The notes below the pieces were generated by a model. It ran no database searches. It was not told the DNA's origin and saw only the letters and a list, made by a program, of their open reading frames with translations. DNA of 64,000 nt from Pseudemcibacter aquimaris (GTDB lineage Bacteria > Pseudomonadota > Alphaproteobacteria > Sphingomonadales > Emcibacteraceae). Below, piece after piece: positions 39,422-50,800 of this stretch. Every line of letters starts with the position of its first letter. The stretch's first letter is position 1. The stretch is taken from assembly GCF_028869115.1 (NCBI RefSeq), contig NZ_CP079800.1, positions 2,418,001-2,482,000 of the forward strand, in the 5' to 3' direction. A program made the position numbers and the translations under genes.

Positions 39422-40831
39422 ATGCTTATGCCAAAACTAACCAAAACATATGTCGAAAGAGCCCAACCAAAAGACAAGCCCTACTTCTTGTTTGATGACA
39501 GCTTGAGCGGTTTCTGCCTGCGTATTACCCCGAACGGCAAGAAAACATATTACGTTCAGTATATGGTGAACAAGAAGATCAAGCGTGTGATTATCGGCAG
39601 ACACGGCATCTTCACCACCGAGCGCGCACGCAATCAGGCAATTGTTTTGCTTGGTGAAATTAAAGCTGGCGCAGATCCCCAGAAAGAAAAGTCTCAACGC
39701 CGTCAAGAGCTATATGTCACTCAGCTTGCTGAACGGTACATGGATGAACATGTTGCTCAACATTGTAAGCCTTCTACCCGTGACGGCTACCGTCGTTACC
39801 TGGACAAGCACATCCTTCCATTCTTTGGCGACATGAAGATCCGTGACGTCCAGCGTTCTGATGTGGCTGAGTTTCACCACTCGCTTCGACACATTCCTTA
39901 TGAGGCCAATCGTTGCCTTGAGGTGATTTCCAAAATGTTCAACCTCGCTGAGATGTGGGGATTACGTGACGACCACACCAACCCAAGACGCCATATCAAG
40001 AAATACCCATCAAAGGCGCGTGAGCGGTACCTGAGCGAGGCAGAGGTAAAACGCCTGAGCACAGTCCTTGAAGAGGTCAAACGCTACCCAGACGAAAACC
40101 TAGCTGCAGCCTACTGTATTCAGTTGCTCCTGCTGACCGGTTGCCGTCTGGGTGAAATCCGTTCTCTCAAGTGGGACTATGTTGATCGCAAGCTGCAAGT
40201 GCTCAAACTGCCGGATTCAAAGACTGGTGCCAAATATGTATATGTCGGTAACACCGTCTTCAATCTTCTGGACGAGATATACGACCATCCAGCGCGTCCT
40301 GCAGACAACCCATATGTTATCTGGGGCCTGAATGATGGCTGTCATCTCGACAACGTCCAAAAGCCATGGCGGCGGTTCCGTAAGATGGCTGGGATAGAAG
40401 ATGTTCGTATTCACGACCTACGCCACAGTTTTGCATCTTTTGCTGTCAGCAAGGGCATGAGCCTTGCGATGATTGGGCGACTTCTAGGACATACCCAAGT
40501 TCAAACCACCGCCCGATATGCACATCTCATGGCAGCGCCTATGACAGAGGCAGCCAGCCAGGTGACAGATGTTCTTGGAGAGCTAATGAACCTGGACACT
40601 GAGGTGAAGGAGCAAAAACCTCGATGCTGCAAGCCAAAGGGCGTTATTGCTGGCACCAACATTAAAGCCCCAACTTTCCTATCTTCCGATCAAGCCGCTA
40701 AATATCTTAATGTCGCCCCTCGACTTATGGAAAACTGGCGGTGGCGCAAGGTAGGCCCTAAATTCGTCAAGGTGGGTAATCGGGTCCGGTATGAGCTGGA
40801 TGATCTGAAGTCATTCATTTCTAATAATTAG
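39422..40831 (+). CDS. Tyrosine integrase with C-terminal excisionase-like HTH
   Basis: A 469-residue phage integrase. The N-terminus is DUF4102-like (FDDSLSGFCLRITPNGKKTYY). The core-binding domain spans about 95-190. The catalytic residues are Arg242 in TGCRLGEIR, Lys267 in SKTG, His331-x-x-Arg334 in HDLRHSF, His357 in GHTQ and Tyr366 in TARYAHL. After the usual end, residues 418-469 form an extra AlpA/MerR-type HTH (FLSSDQAAKYLNVAPRLMENW, VGNRVRYELDDLKSFI). It is transcribed away from the core. A GTGGTT/AACCAC stem follows. The start (39422 or the ATG 2 codons later) lacks a clear ribosome site. Confidence 0.95.
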   Translation: MLMPKLTKTYVERAQPKDKPYFLFDDSLSGFCLRITPNGKKTYYVQYMVNKKIKRVIIGRHGIFTTERARNQAIVLLGEIKAGADPQKEKSQRRQELYVTQLAERYMDEHVAQHCKPSTRDGYRRYLDKHILPFFGDMKIRDVQRSDVAEFHHSLRHIPYEANRCLEVISKMFNLAEMWGLRDDHTNPRRHIKKYPSKARERYLSEAEVKRLSTVLEEVKRYPDENLAAAYCIQLLLLTGCRLGEIRSLKWDYVDRKLQVLKLPDSKTGAKYVYVGNTVFNLLDEIYDHPARPADNPYVIWGLNDGCHLDNVQKPWRRFRKMAGIEDVRIHDLRHSFASFAVSKGMSLAMIGRLLGHTQVQTTARYAHLMAAPMTEAASQVTDVLGELMNLDTEVKEQKPRCCKPKGVIAGTNIKAPTFLSSDQAAKYLNVAPRLMENWRWRKVGPKFVKVGNRVRYELDDLKSFISNN

Positions 40832-40853
40832 ACGCAACTTCACACGCAAAAAC

Positions 40854-40879
40854 AACCACCCTCTGCACCATTGGTGGTT
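40854..40879 (+). terminator. Stem-loop after the integrase
   Basis: AACCACC (40854-40860) and GGTGGTT (40873-40879) form a perfect 7-bp stem with a 12-nt loop. No T-run follows directly, so termination is likely but not certain. Confidence 0.5.
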
Positions 40880-40964
40880 ATCATATTGACACACACATAA
40901 ATATCATATACCCCTATACACTACTTTATAGCCGCTAATGGCAAGCTATAAATCGGGGAGCAAT

Positions 40965-41870
40965 ATGGCTGCAGGGGATAACACCAAAGCAAAACTGGCA
41001 GAAATCAGCCAAGCACAGAAAGAGCGTCTATTTCATATAGACTTCAAACTCTATTTTCTGGGCTCGATAAACAGGTCTGATTTGGTCGAGCGATTCGGGA
41101 TCAAAGAAGCCGCAGCTTCTCGGGATCTATCCCAATATAAAGAACTATCTCCTGAAAACCTTGAATATGACACCAAGGTTAAAACCTATATTCAGCGTAA
41201 GGGCTTTAAGCCGCTTTTTGAGTATTCCGGCAGCCAAACACTGGCAGCACTTCTTCATGGCTTTGGTGACGACTATGTTAGCCCTGAGCACTCTTTGGTC
41301 CCTGCAGAAGCACCAACAGAATTAAACTTCCCGAACATCGATATTTTGGCTGCGATAACCCGCGCCATTCACAATGAAACACCGCTTGAGGTCACTTACC
41401 TATCTTTATCAAGTGGCAGCTCGAAACGAGAGTTTGTTCCATTCGCATTAGTTGACAATGGTCTTCGCTGGCATGTGCGTGGTTTTGATCGAGCAAGAGA
41501 GCGCTTTTCTGATTTTGTCATTAACAGGATCGCCAGCGCTAAACGTGCAAAGAACACATCAATATTGTCTCACGAGACAAAAGACGCGGACAAACAGTGG
41601 AACCGCATTGTTGAGATGCATATCGTTCCACATCCTGCCCTTAAGCATCCAGAAGCCATCAGCCTTGAATATGGCATGGATGAAGGGTTGTTAAACGTGG
41701 AGGTTCGGGCAGCTGTTGCTGGCTACCTTCTACGCAAGTGGAATGTAGACTGCACCGAAAATCACAAATTAGACGGGCCAGAGTATCATCTATGGCTGAA
41801 AAACACCCCAACCCTTTACGGCGTTGAAAACCTTGCGATTGCACCGGGTTATACAAGGAATGATCCATGA
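40965..41870 (+). CDS. WYL-domain transcription regulator (BrxR/CapW-like)
   Basis: A 301-residue regulator with an N-terminal winged HTH (RSDLVERFGIKEAAASRDLSQY), a WYL domain (ITRAIHNETPLEVTYLSL, VPFALVDNGLRWHVRGFDRA) and a C-terminal WCX-like part. Such proteins repress defence operons such as BREX, CBASS and restriction systems until nucleic-acid ligands bind. I use the second ATG (40965), with GGGGAG 4 bp before it. A TTGACA at 40886-40891 lies upstream. The type I restriction genes start 70 bp after its stop, on the same strand. Confidence 0.88.
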   Translation: MAAGDNTKAKLAEISQAQKERLFHIDFKLYFLGSINRSDLVERFGIKEAAASRDLSQYKELSPENLEYDTKVKTYIQRKGFKPLFEYSGSQTLAALLHGFGDDYVSPEHSLVPAEAPTELNFPNIDILAAITRAIHNETPLEVTYLSLSSGSSKREFVPFALVDNGLRWHVRGFDRARERFSDFVINRIASAKRAKNTSILSHETKDADKQWNRIVEMHIVPHPALKHPEAISLEYGMDEGLLNVEVRAAVAGYLLRKWNVDCTENHKLDGPEYHLWLKNTPTLYGVENLAIAPGYTRNDP

Positions 41871-41940
41871 AAACGTCAATATTTTATGAAACACAATTAA
41901 TGGCATATCGATTTAAAACGAATAATAAGAGGAATTCCGT

Positions 41941-43484
<1,544 letters not shown>

Positions 43485-43488
<4 letters not shown>

Positions 43489-44633
43489 GCGATCTAAACT
43501 ATCTGGAAAAGCTGCTTGATGGTGCTGAGGTTGGGTGGTTGCCTTTAGGTGATGTGACCCAATATGAGCAACCTACTAGGTATCTTGTGAAAACAAAGAA
43601 TTATGATGATGCGTTTAAAACACCCGTTTTAACAGCAGGGAAAACTTTTATTCTCGGATATACAGATGAAACTGACGGCATAAATAAAGCCTCCAAAAAT
43701 CCTGTGATAATTTTTGACGACTTTACTACAGCAAACAAATGGGTTGATTTTGACTTCAAAGCAAAATCATCCGCCATGAAAATGATTTCATCAAGTGATG
43801 ACAACAAATTCATTCTAAAATATGTTTATTATTGGATGAACACTTTACCAAGTGACCTTGTTGACGGCGATCATAAACGACAATGGATCAGTAACTTTTG
43901 CAATAAAAAAATCCCCATCCCCTGCCCAGATGATCCAGAAAAGTCGTTGGCAATACAGGCGGAGATTGTGCGCATCCTCGACGCTTTCACCGAGCTTACA
44001 GCCGAGCTTACAGCCGAGCTTACAGCCGAGCTTACAGCCCGCAAAAAACAATACAACTACTACCGCGATCAACTGCTAACTTTTGATGAGGGTGAAGACA
44101 TTATAAAAATGTCAATGGGGGAAGTTTACGGTTTTCAATACGGTAAAGGTAACACCATTCCATCTAAAGGTGGTCAATACCCCGTTTACGGCAGCAATGG
44201 CGTTGTCGGCAGCCATGATCAATATAATAGCGAAGACTCTCCAGTCATTGGTCATATTGGCGCATATGCTGGTATTGTTAATTGGGGAGAGGGTAAGCAT
44301 TTTGTAACTTACAATGGGGTTATCTGCAGACATAAATCAGAAAAAGTGCTGCCAAAATATGCTTACTATCTTTTATTGCTTCAAGACTATGGTTCGAAAT
44401 CCAACAGTGCATCACAGCCTTTTGTTTCATATCATATTCTAGAAGCCCCTGAAGTTTTAGTTCCATCATTAGAAGAACAAGCCCGCATTGTGGCCATTCT
44501 AGATAAGTTTGATGCACTAACCAATTCCATTAGCGAAGGCCTGCCACGTGAAATCGAGCTGCGCCAGAAGCAATATGAATATTACCGTGACTTGTTGCTG
44601 AGCTTCCCAAAGTCTGAGGAGGTAGCGGCATGA
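43485..44633 (+). CDS. hsdS: Type I restriction-modification, specificity subunit (EcoR124-like)
   Basis: A 382-residue HsdS. Two target recognition domains (about 10-160 and 205-350) each lead into conserved helices: [16 protein letters not shown] with [14 protein letters not shown], and [17 protein letters not shown] with [13 protein letters not shown]. The central helix holds the TAEL-type repeats known from EcoR124 and EcoDXXI, which set the spacer between the two half-sites. The recognition sequence cannot be derived by eye. Overlaps with hsdM and hsdR are 4 bp each. Confidence 0.95.
43992..44039 (+). repeat. Four tandem 12-bp repeats in hsdS (TAEL-type)
   Basis: Four perfect copies of GAGCTTACAGCC at 43992-44003, 44004-44015, 44016-44027 and 44028-44039, encoding E-L-T-A four times (residues 170-185). 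In EcoR124I and its derivative the same kind of 12-bp repeat occurs two and three times, and changes the spacer from 6 to 7 bases. Confidence 0.97.
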
Positions 44634-47600
44634 CTGAGGTGACTAAGCCCATTGCTGAAGGCAATAATTTCATCGTTCTTGATAAATATACCAAGGAATG
44701 GGAAGCGACTGAGAGCTATCAAAGCGAAAATGATCTAGAGCGAGAGCTTGTTCAGGACCTTGTCAATCAAGGCTATGAGTTTTTACCCGCGCTCACCACA
44801 CCTGAAGCCATGCTCGCCAATGTTCGGCTGCAACTTCAAACGCTAAATGGTATTGAATTTGCTGACGGTGAATGGGCGCGCTTTGTCGAAACCTACCTCG
44901 ACAAACCCAGCGATGGCATTGTGGATAAAACCCGTAAAATTCATGACGACTATATTCATGATTTTGTTTTTGATGATGGGCGTATCCAGAACATCTATTT
45001 GGTGGATAAGAAGAATATTGCACGCAACAAAGTGCAGGTGATCAAACAGTTTGAGCAAACAGGAAGTCACGCCAACCGTTATGATGTCACGATCCTTGTG
45101 AACGGTTTGCCACTGGTGCAGATTGAGCTAAAAAAACGCGGCGTGGCAATCCGCGAAGCCTTTAATCAGATACACCGTTACAGCAAAGAAAGCTTTAACA
45201 GCGATAATTCGCTTTATAAGTACTTGCAGCTATTCGTGATCTCTAACGGCACGGACAGTCGCTATTTCGCCAACACAGTTCAGCGTAATAAAAACAGTTT
45301 TGATTTCACCATGAACTGGGCCAAGTCTGATAACAGTCTGATTAAAGACCTGAAGGATTTTACAGCCACCTTCTTCCAGAAAAATGTACTATTGAATGTG
45401 TTGCTTCATTATTCCGTTTATGACGTTAGCGATACCCTGTTGGTCATGCGCCCCTATCAGATCGCTGCCACTGAACGCATCATGTGGAAAATCAAGAGTT
45501 CTTTTGAAAGCAAAAGCTGGAGCAAGCCAGAAAGTGGCGGTTATATCTGGCACACCACTGGATCAGGGAAAACGCTCACCAGCTTTAAGGCGGCACGACT
45601 GGCCACAGAATTAGACTTTATCGACAAGGTTTTCTTTGTTGTGGACCGTAAAGACCTCGATTTTCAGACAATGAAGGAATATCAGCGATTTTCACCTGAT
45701 AGCGTGAATGGGTCTGACAGTACTGCAGGCTTAAAGCGCAACATTGAAAAGCAAGACAACAAAATTATCGTCACCACCATCCAAAAGCTTAATAACCTGA
45801 TGAAAAGCGAAGGTGACTTAGCCATCTACAACAAACAGGTCGTGTTTATCTTTGATGAATGCCACAGAAGCCAGTTTGGTGAAGCACAAAAGAACCTTCA
45901 AAAGAACTTCAAGCGCTATTACCAGTTTGGCTTCACAGGTACACCTATCTTCCCGCAAAATGCACTGGGCTCAGAGACAACAGCAAGCGTCTTTGGGCGT
46001 GAGCTGCATTCCTATGTGATAACGGATGCCATTCGCGATGAGAAGGTGTTGAAGTTCAAGGTCGACTATAATGATGTGCGCCCACAATTTAAGGCTATTG
46101 AAACTGAGCAAGACCTTCAAAAACTAAGTGCGGCTGAGAACAAATTAGCCTTATTGCATCCAGAACGCATCAACGAAATATCACAGTATATTCTGACTAA
46201 CTTCAGGCAGAAAACGCACAGATTGCATGGTGGCAATAACGGCTTTAATGCCATGTTTGCTGTCAGCAGTGTAGACGCTGCAAAGTCATACTATGAGACC
46301 CTTAATAATTTGCAGGCTGAGAGTGAAAAGCCTTTAAAAATTGCTACGATCTTTTCTTTTGCAGCGAATGAGGAACAAGATTCTGTCGGTGCAATCCCGG
46401 ATGAAAGCTTTGATGTCTCAGCGATGAACAGTAGTGCAAAGGAGTTCTTGAGCGCTGCGATCAAAGATTATAACGGATTTTTTAAGACCAACTTCAGCGT
46501 CGACAGTAACGGGTTCCAGAACTACTACCGCGATTTGGCTAAACGGGTTAAGACAAAAGAAATTGATTTACTCATTGTGGTCGGTATGTTCCTGACTGGT
46601 TTTGACGCCCCAACTATGAACACTTTGTTTGTAGATAAAAACCTTCGCTATCACGGGTTAATGCAGGCATTCTCGCGCACTAACCGCATTTATGATGCCA
46701 CCAAGACCTTTGGCAACATTGTGACATTCCGCGATCTTGAGACAGCAACCATTGATGCCATTACCCTATTTGGTGACAGAAACACAAAAAACGTGGTGCT
46801 GGAAAAAAGCTATAAAGAATATATGGACGGCTTCACGGACAATGCTACAGGTGAAGCTCGGAGAGGTTTTATTGAAGTTGTAAAGGAGCTGGAAGAAAGG
46901 TTCCCGAACCCTGAAGAAATAGTAAAAGAGGCAGACAAAAAAGCCTTTGCTAAACTTTTCGGGGAATATCTACGCGTTGAAAATGTACTGCAAAACTATG
47001 ATGAATTTGCCAGTCTCAAGGCTCTTCAGGATGTGGATGCCACAGACGCGGACGCCCTTAAAGCATTTCAAGAAGAGCACCATCTAAGTGATGATGAGTT
47101 ATCAGCACTTCAGGCTATTAAATTACCTGCCGATCGCAAGGTACAAGATTATCGGTCCTCTTATAACGATATTCGTGATTGGCTTCGCCGGGAGAAAGCT
47201 GCTGACGAGAAGGATCAAGCCACTATTGATTGGGATGATGTTGTCTTTGAGGTTGACCTACTTAAATCTCAGGAAATTAATCTGGATTATATCCTTGAAC
47301 TAATTTTTGAAAAAAACAAGAAAACCAAAAACAAATCAGAATTGGTCGATGAGGTGCGTCGGGTTATTCGTGCCAGCCTTGGCAACAGGGCTAAAGAAAG
47401 CCTTCTTGTCGACTTTATCAATCAAACCGACCTTGATGGAATTGGTGATAAAGCCACCGTCATTGACGCCTTTTTCACATTTGCTCAAGCTGAGCAAAAG
47501 CGTGAAGCCGAAGCACTCATCAATGATGAGAATTTAAATAGTGACGCTGCCAAGCGATATTTAACCACTTCGATCAAAAGAGAATACGCCAGTGAAAATG

Positions 47601-47731
47601 GGACAGAGTTGAATGCACTTTTGCCGAAAATGAGTCCTTTAAATCCTCAATATTTGACCAAGAAGCAGAATGTTTTTCAGAAAATTGCTGCCTTTGTTGA
47701 AAAGTTTAAAGGGGTTGGCGGTGAAATATAG
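44630..47731 (+). CDS. hsdR: Type I restriction-modification, motor/nuclease subunit
   Basis: A 1033-residue HsdR of the EcoR124 (type IC) kind. The PD-(D/E)XK nuclease site is Asp152 (RYDVTI) with Glu166-x-Lys168 (QIELKKRG). The SF2 translocase has Walker A HTTGSGKT (308-315), DECH (409-412), GFTGTPIF, and motif VI-like [13 protein letters not shown] helical C-terminal domain binds the M2S core. All key residues are present, so the system looks intact. Confidence 0.96.
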   Translation: MTEVTKPIAEGNNFIVLDKYTKEWEATESYQSENDLERELVQDLVNQGYEFLPALTTPEAMLANVRLQLQTLNGIEFADGEWARFVETYLDKPSDGIVDKTRKIHDDYIHDFVFDDGRIQNIYLVDKKNIARNKVQVIKQFEQTGSHANRYDVTILVNGLPLVQIELKKRGVAIREAFNQIHRYSKESFNSDNSLYKYLQLFVISNGTDSRYFANTVQRNKNSFDFTMNWAKSDNSLIKDLKDFTATFFQKNVLLNVLLHYSVYDVSDTLLVMRPYQIAATERIMWKIKSSFESKSWSKPESGGYIWHTTGSGKTLTSFKAARLATELDFIDKVFFVVDRKDLDFQTMKEYQRFSPDSVNGSDSTAGLKRNIEKQDNKIIVTTIQKLNNLMKSEGDLAIYNKQVVFIFDECHRSQFGEAQKNLQKNFKRYYQFGFTGTPIFPQNALGSETTASVFGRELHSYVITDAIRDEKVLKFKVDYNDVRPQFKAIETEQDLQKLSAAENKLALLHPERINEISQYILTNFRQKTHRLHGGNNGFNAMFAVSSVDAAKSYYETLNNLQAESEKPLKIATIFSFAANEEQDSVGAIPDESFDVSAMNSSAKEFLSAAIKDYNGFFKTNFSVDSNGFQNYYRDLAKRVKTKEIDLLIVVGMFLTGFDAPTMNTLFVDKNLRYHGLMQAFSRTNRIYDATKTFGNIVTFRDLETATIDAITLFGDRNTKNVVLEKSYKEYMDGFTDNATGEARRGFIEVVKELEERFPNPEEIVKEADKKAFAKLFGEYLRVENVLQNYDEFASLKALQDVDATDADALKAFQEEHHLSDDELSALQAIKLPADRKVQDYRSSYNDIRDWLRREKAADEKDQATIDWDDVVFEVDLLKSQEINLDYILELIFEKNKKTKNKSELVDEVRRVIRASLGNRAKESLLVDFINQTDLDGIGDKATVIDAFFTFAQAEQKREAEALINDENLNSDAAKRYLTTSIKREYASENGTELNALLPKMSPLNPQYLTKKQNVFQKIAAFVEKFKGVGGEI

Positions 47732-47832
47732 AAAGTTTTTCCACGATACATGTAGGAAAACCATTGTAAAGAGAAGGCCTGTACACCACGAGGTTAAGGC
47801 AAGCAATAATTCAGTATACGGGGGGTCGCAAA

Positions 47833-50800
47833 ATGCCTGATGGTGATCAAAAGAAGAATGATGAATTTCTATCATTGATTCGTTCAAAGATTGAAAATTT
47901 ACGACCTAAGCTGCTTGATTTAAGTCGCAGAAACCCTCTCTTATCCACCCGTTTCTCCACGCGATCTAATGCTATTGTTCGCGTTGTAGATGAGCTTCCT
48001 GGTAACGTTTTTGATGATATTTCGTCTGGGAAAAGCATGCGTCTCTCTCCTTTACCTGCCTTGGAGGATGACCCTAAAGATGAACAAACTAGGGAATTTC
48101 AAAACGCTCTTTCCGATGCGCGTTTAACAGATGAAGTCTATATTACTTTCTTAGAAAACATCGATCAAAATAGTGACACATATATTGAGGATAGTTTTCG
48201 CGCAGAGAGAGATTTAAAAGATAGAGTTAGAGAAACTCTAAATATGCCAGTTAGACAAACTTCATCTGACCTCTCTCTATCGCAACATGCCATTAACAAT
48301 GGAATTTCACCATCATATGAATTGCCTGATCCTAGTGTTCTACATGAAGATGGGCGACATACTGATGCCGACATTCAAACACTACTATTACCCGACATTC
48401 TAGAGCGTCGAATGAACGCGCTCATGACCAAATGCAGGACCTGGGTGCAGGAGACTGGCATTAATGTATTACATATTGCATTTGGCTTTTTAGAATGGAC
48501 TGAAGCAAAAGTTAGTAAAACATCGTATTCACCATTAGTTCTCCTTCCTGTAGAGCTCAAACGTAACAAAACGAAAGACGGGCTTGAGTTTTGGATAAAC
48601 GGCATAGGGGATGAAGCTGAAATAAACACCGTTCTAGCTGAAAAATTACGAATTGATTTTGGCATCGAGTTACCTGAGTTGAATGGCAATACTATTGAAA
48701 GCTATCTGAAAGAAATAGCAGAACTTTCACCCAAAAACTTAGGATGGAGAGTAAGACGACAAATTGCAGTCGGTGTTTTTCCCTCAGCTCGCATGGCAAT
48801 GTACCATGACCTAGATACAAATTCTGGCCGTTATGACAATCATGAGGTTATTGCTGAATTATTTGGAGGCACACCAGTACAAGCTGGAGAATCACCTTTT
48901 GGGGAAGAATATGAGGTAGATGCTCCTCATATTGAAAAGAAAGTTCCTTATTTAGTAAGAGACGCTGATTCCTCACAATTTAGTGCAATCGTTGATGTAG
49001 CGGATGGCAAAAATCTAGCTGTCGAAGGTCCACCAGGTTCGGGCAAATCCCAAACTATTGTTAATACGATTGCAGCCGCTTTGGCAGACGGCAAAAAAGT
49101 CCTTTTCGTTGCCGAAAAAATGGCTGCTCTTGACGTAGTGAAATCACGGTTAGAGGCCGTAGGCTTAGGAGAATTTTTACTTTCTCTTCAGGCAAGTCGA
49201 TCCACTAAAGAGCAAGTGATTAACTCATTGCGCGACCGAGTGGAAATGGAATCAGGAGAAGCCCCATATAACTACGAGTCTAAAGTTGCCGAATTTCGAA
49301 AACTTCGTTCAGAAATTTCTTCTTATATTGATGTGATTGCTACCGAACATGGAAACACAGGCCTAACTGTGTATGACATACTTGGGAAATCAATAGCTAC
49401 CAATGAAACTCTTCGATCCCTTCCCAAACAACTTCAATCAATAACATTCAAAAATACAGAACAATTTACGCATGAAAAAATCGAGGAAATCGAAGAAATA
49501 TGCACCCATATTGAAGAAGCATGGGCGACGGCATCAGGAGCAGACATTTATTGGAAAAAGTCAACTATTGTCAACATCGACCCTTTTATAACAGAAGAAA
49601 TTCTTGAACGCTCAAAAACTACTGCAGAACTTTTTCAGAGCTTGCTCCTTATTCGTCAAGAATTGCCAAGTTATCGGGTGGATGAAGATTTACCTGTATG
49701 CCAAGCAGAAGATATCATTTCCATTTTTACTAACCACCTATCCACTATTGAGGAAATGAACTTACCACTTTTAAAGCGCATATTAAACAATCAAGCTCTT
49801 TCGTTAGTCAAAAACTACATAGAACAATGTAACATAATTCAATCCGAAATTAACTCTCTAGAATCTAACCTTGAAAAACCTCTAAAGTCATCGCGCATTG
49901 AGGAACTAAAGACACTGACCAAGCTAGTAGATAAAATTTCAACTCCTGGCGTTTCTTATGAACAAATCAAAAAAACTCGTGAAGAAAATGAAAACCAAAA
50001 AATCAATTACAAGGCAATTATCGAGTTTGTAGGGCCTATGGTAAAATTGCTCCCAGAGAGTAAAAGCTGGAGCCTAAATTCAATATTAGATGCCTGCGAT
50101 CACATTCATTCAACATCACGAGAAACACTGTCACTTAGAAACAACACATTTTCTGACCCTTCTGCCTTTACTATTTTCCAGAAGGGGCTTGAAAGAGCAA
50201 ATCAGTTACGTGAAAAAAAGGTAGAATTAGAACAAAATATTTCGACAAATGCTCTACCAAGCTATTCGGACATATCCGACCACGCTGCGATAATTGAATC
50301 TAGCGGCATATTTTCCTTTTTATCTTCCGACTTCAGAAGATCAAAGCGTTTTTACGTCTCGCATTCCAAGGACAAAGATTTTGATAAAGTAAGAGCTTCT
50401 ACAAAGTTAAAAGAGTTATCTGAATGGTTGGCTGAAAAAGAAAAATTTGAAAAGGACCATCAGCTAATAGGGCTTATGGGAGTCAAATATGCTGGTTTAG
50501 ATACCGACTTCCAAGCCATAGAGAAAATTTTCAACTATTATAAGCATGTAGATGAAAGTTTCTCCGGCGGAGACAATATTAGCTTAAGAAAGTTCCTTAA
50601 GGATGGAGATCTTGATATATTACTATCTTTTCCAAAGGTGGAGCTTGATGCTGATATTAGAAAAAACCTCAATTCCACATATAGTGAAGCTGAGAAAGAG
50701 TTAAAATTAATTGACAACAAACTAGTAGATTTCGATGCGATAGCTAGTGAAATAGAAGAGTTGTCAAATTTTATTAAATACAAAAAGATTGCTAACACCA

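Noticed and set aside
43992-44039. CRISPR-like or VNTR array
   Set aside because: Tandem 12-bp copies without spacers, in frame inside hsdS and of a known type (TAEL repeats).
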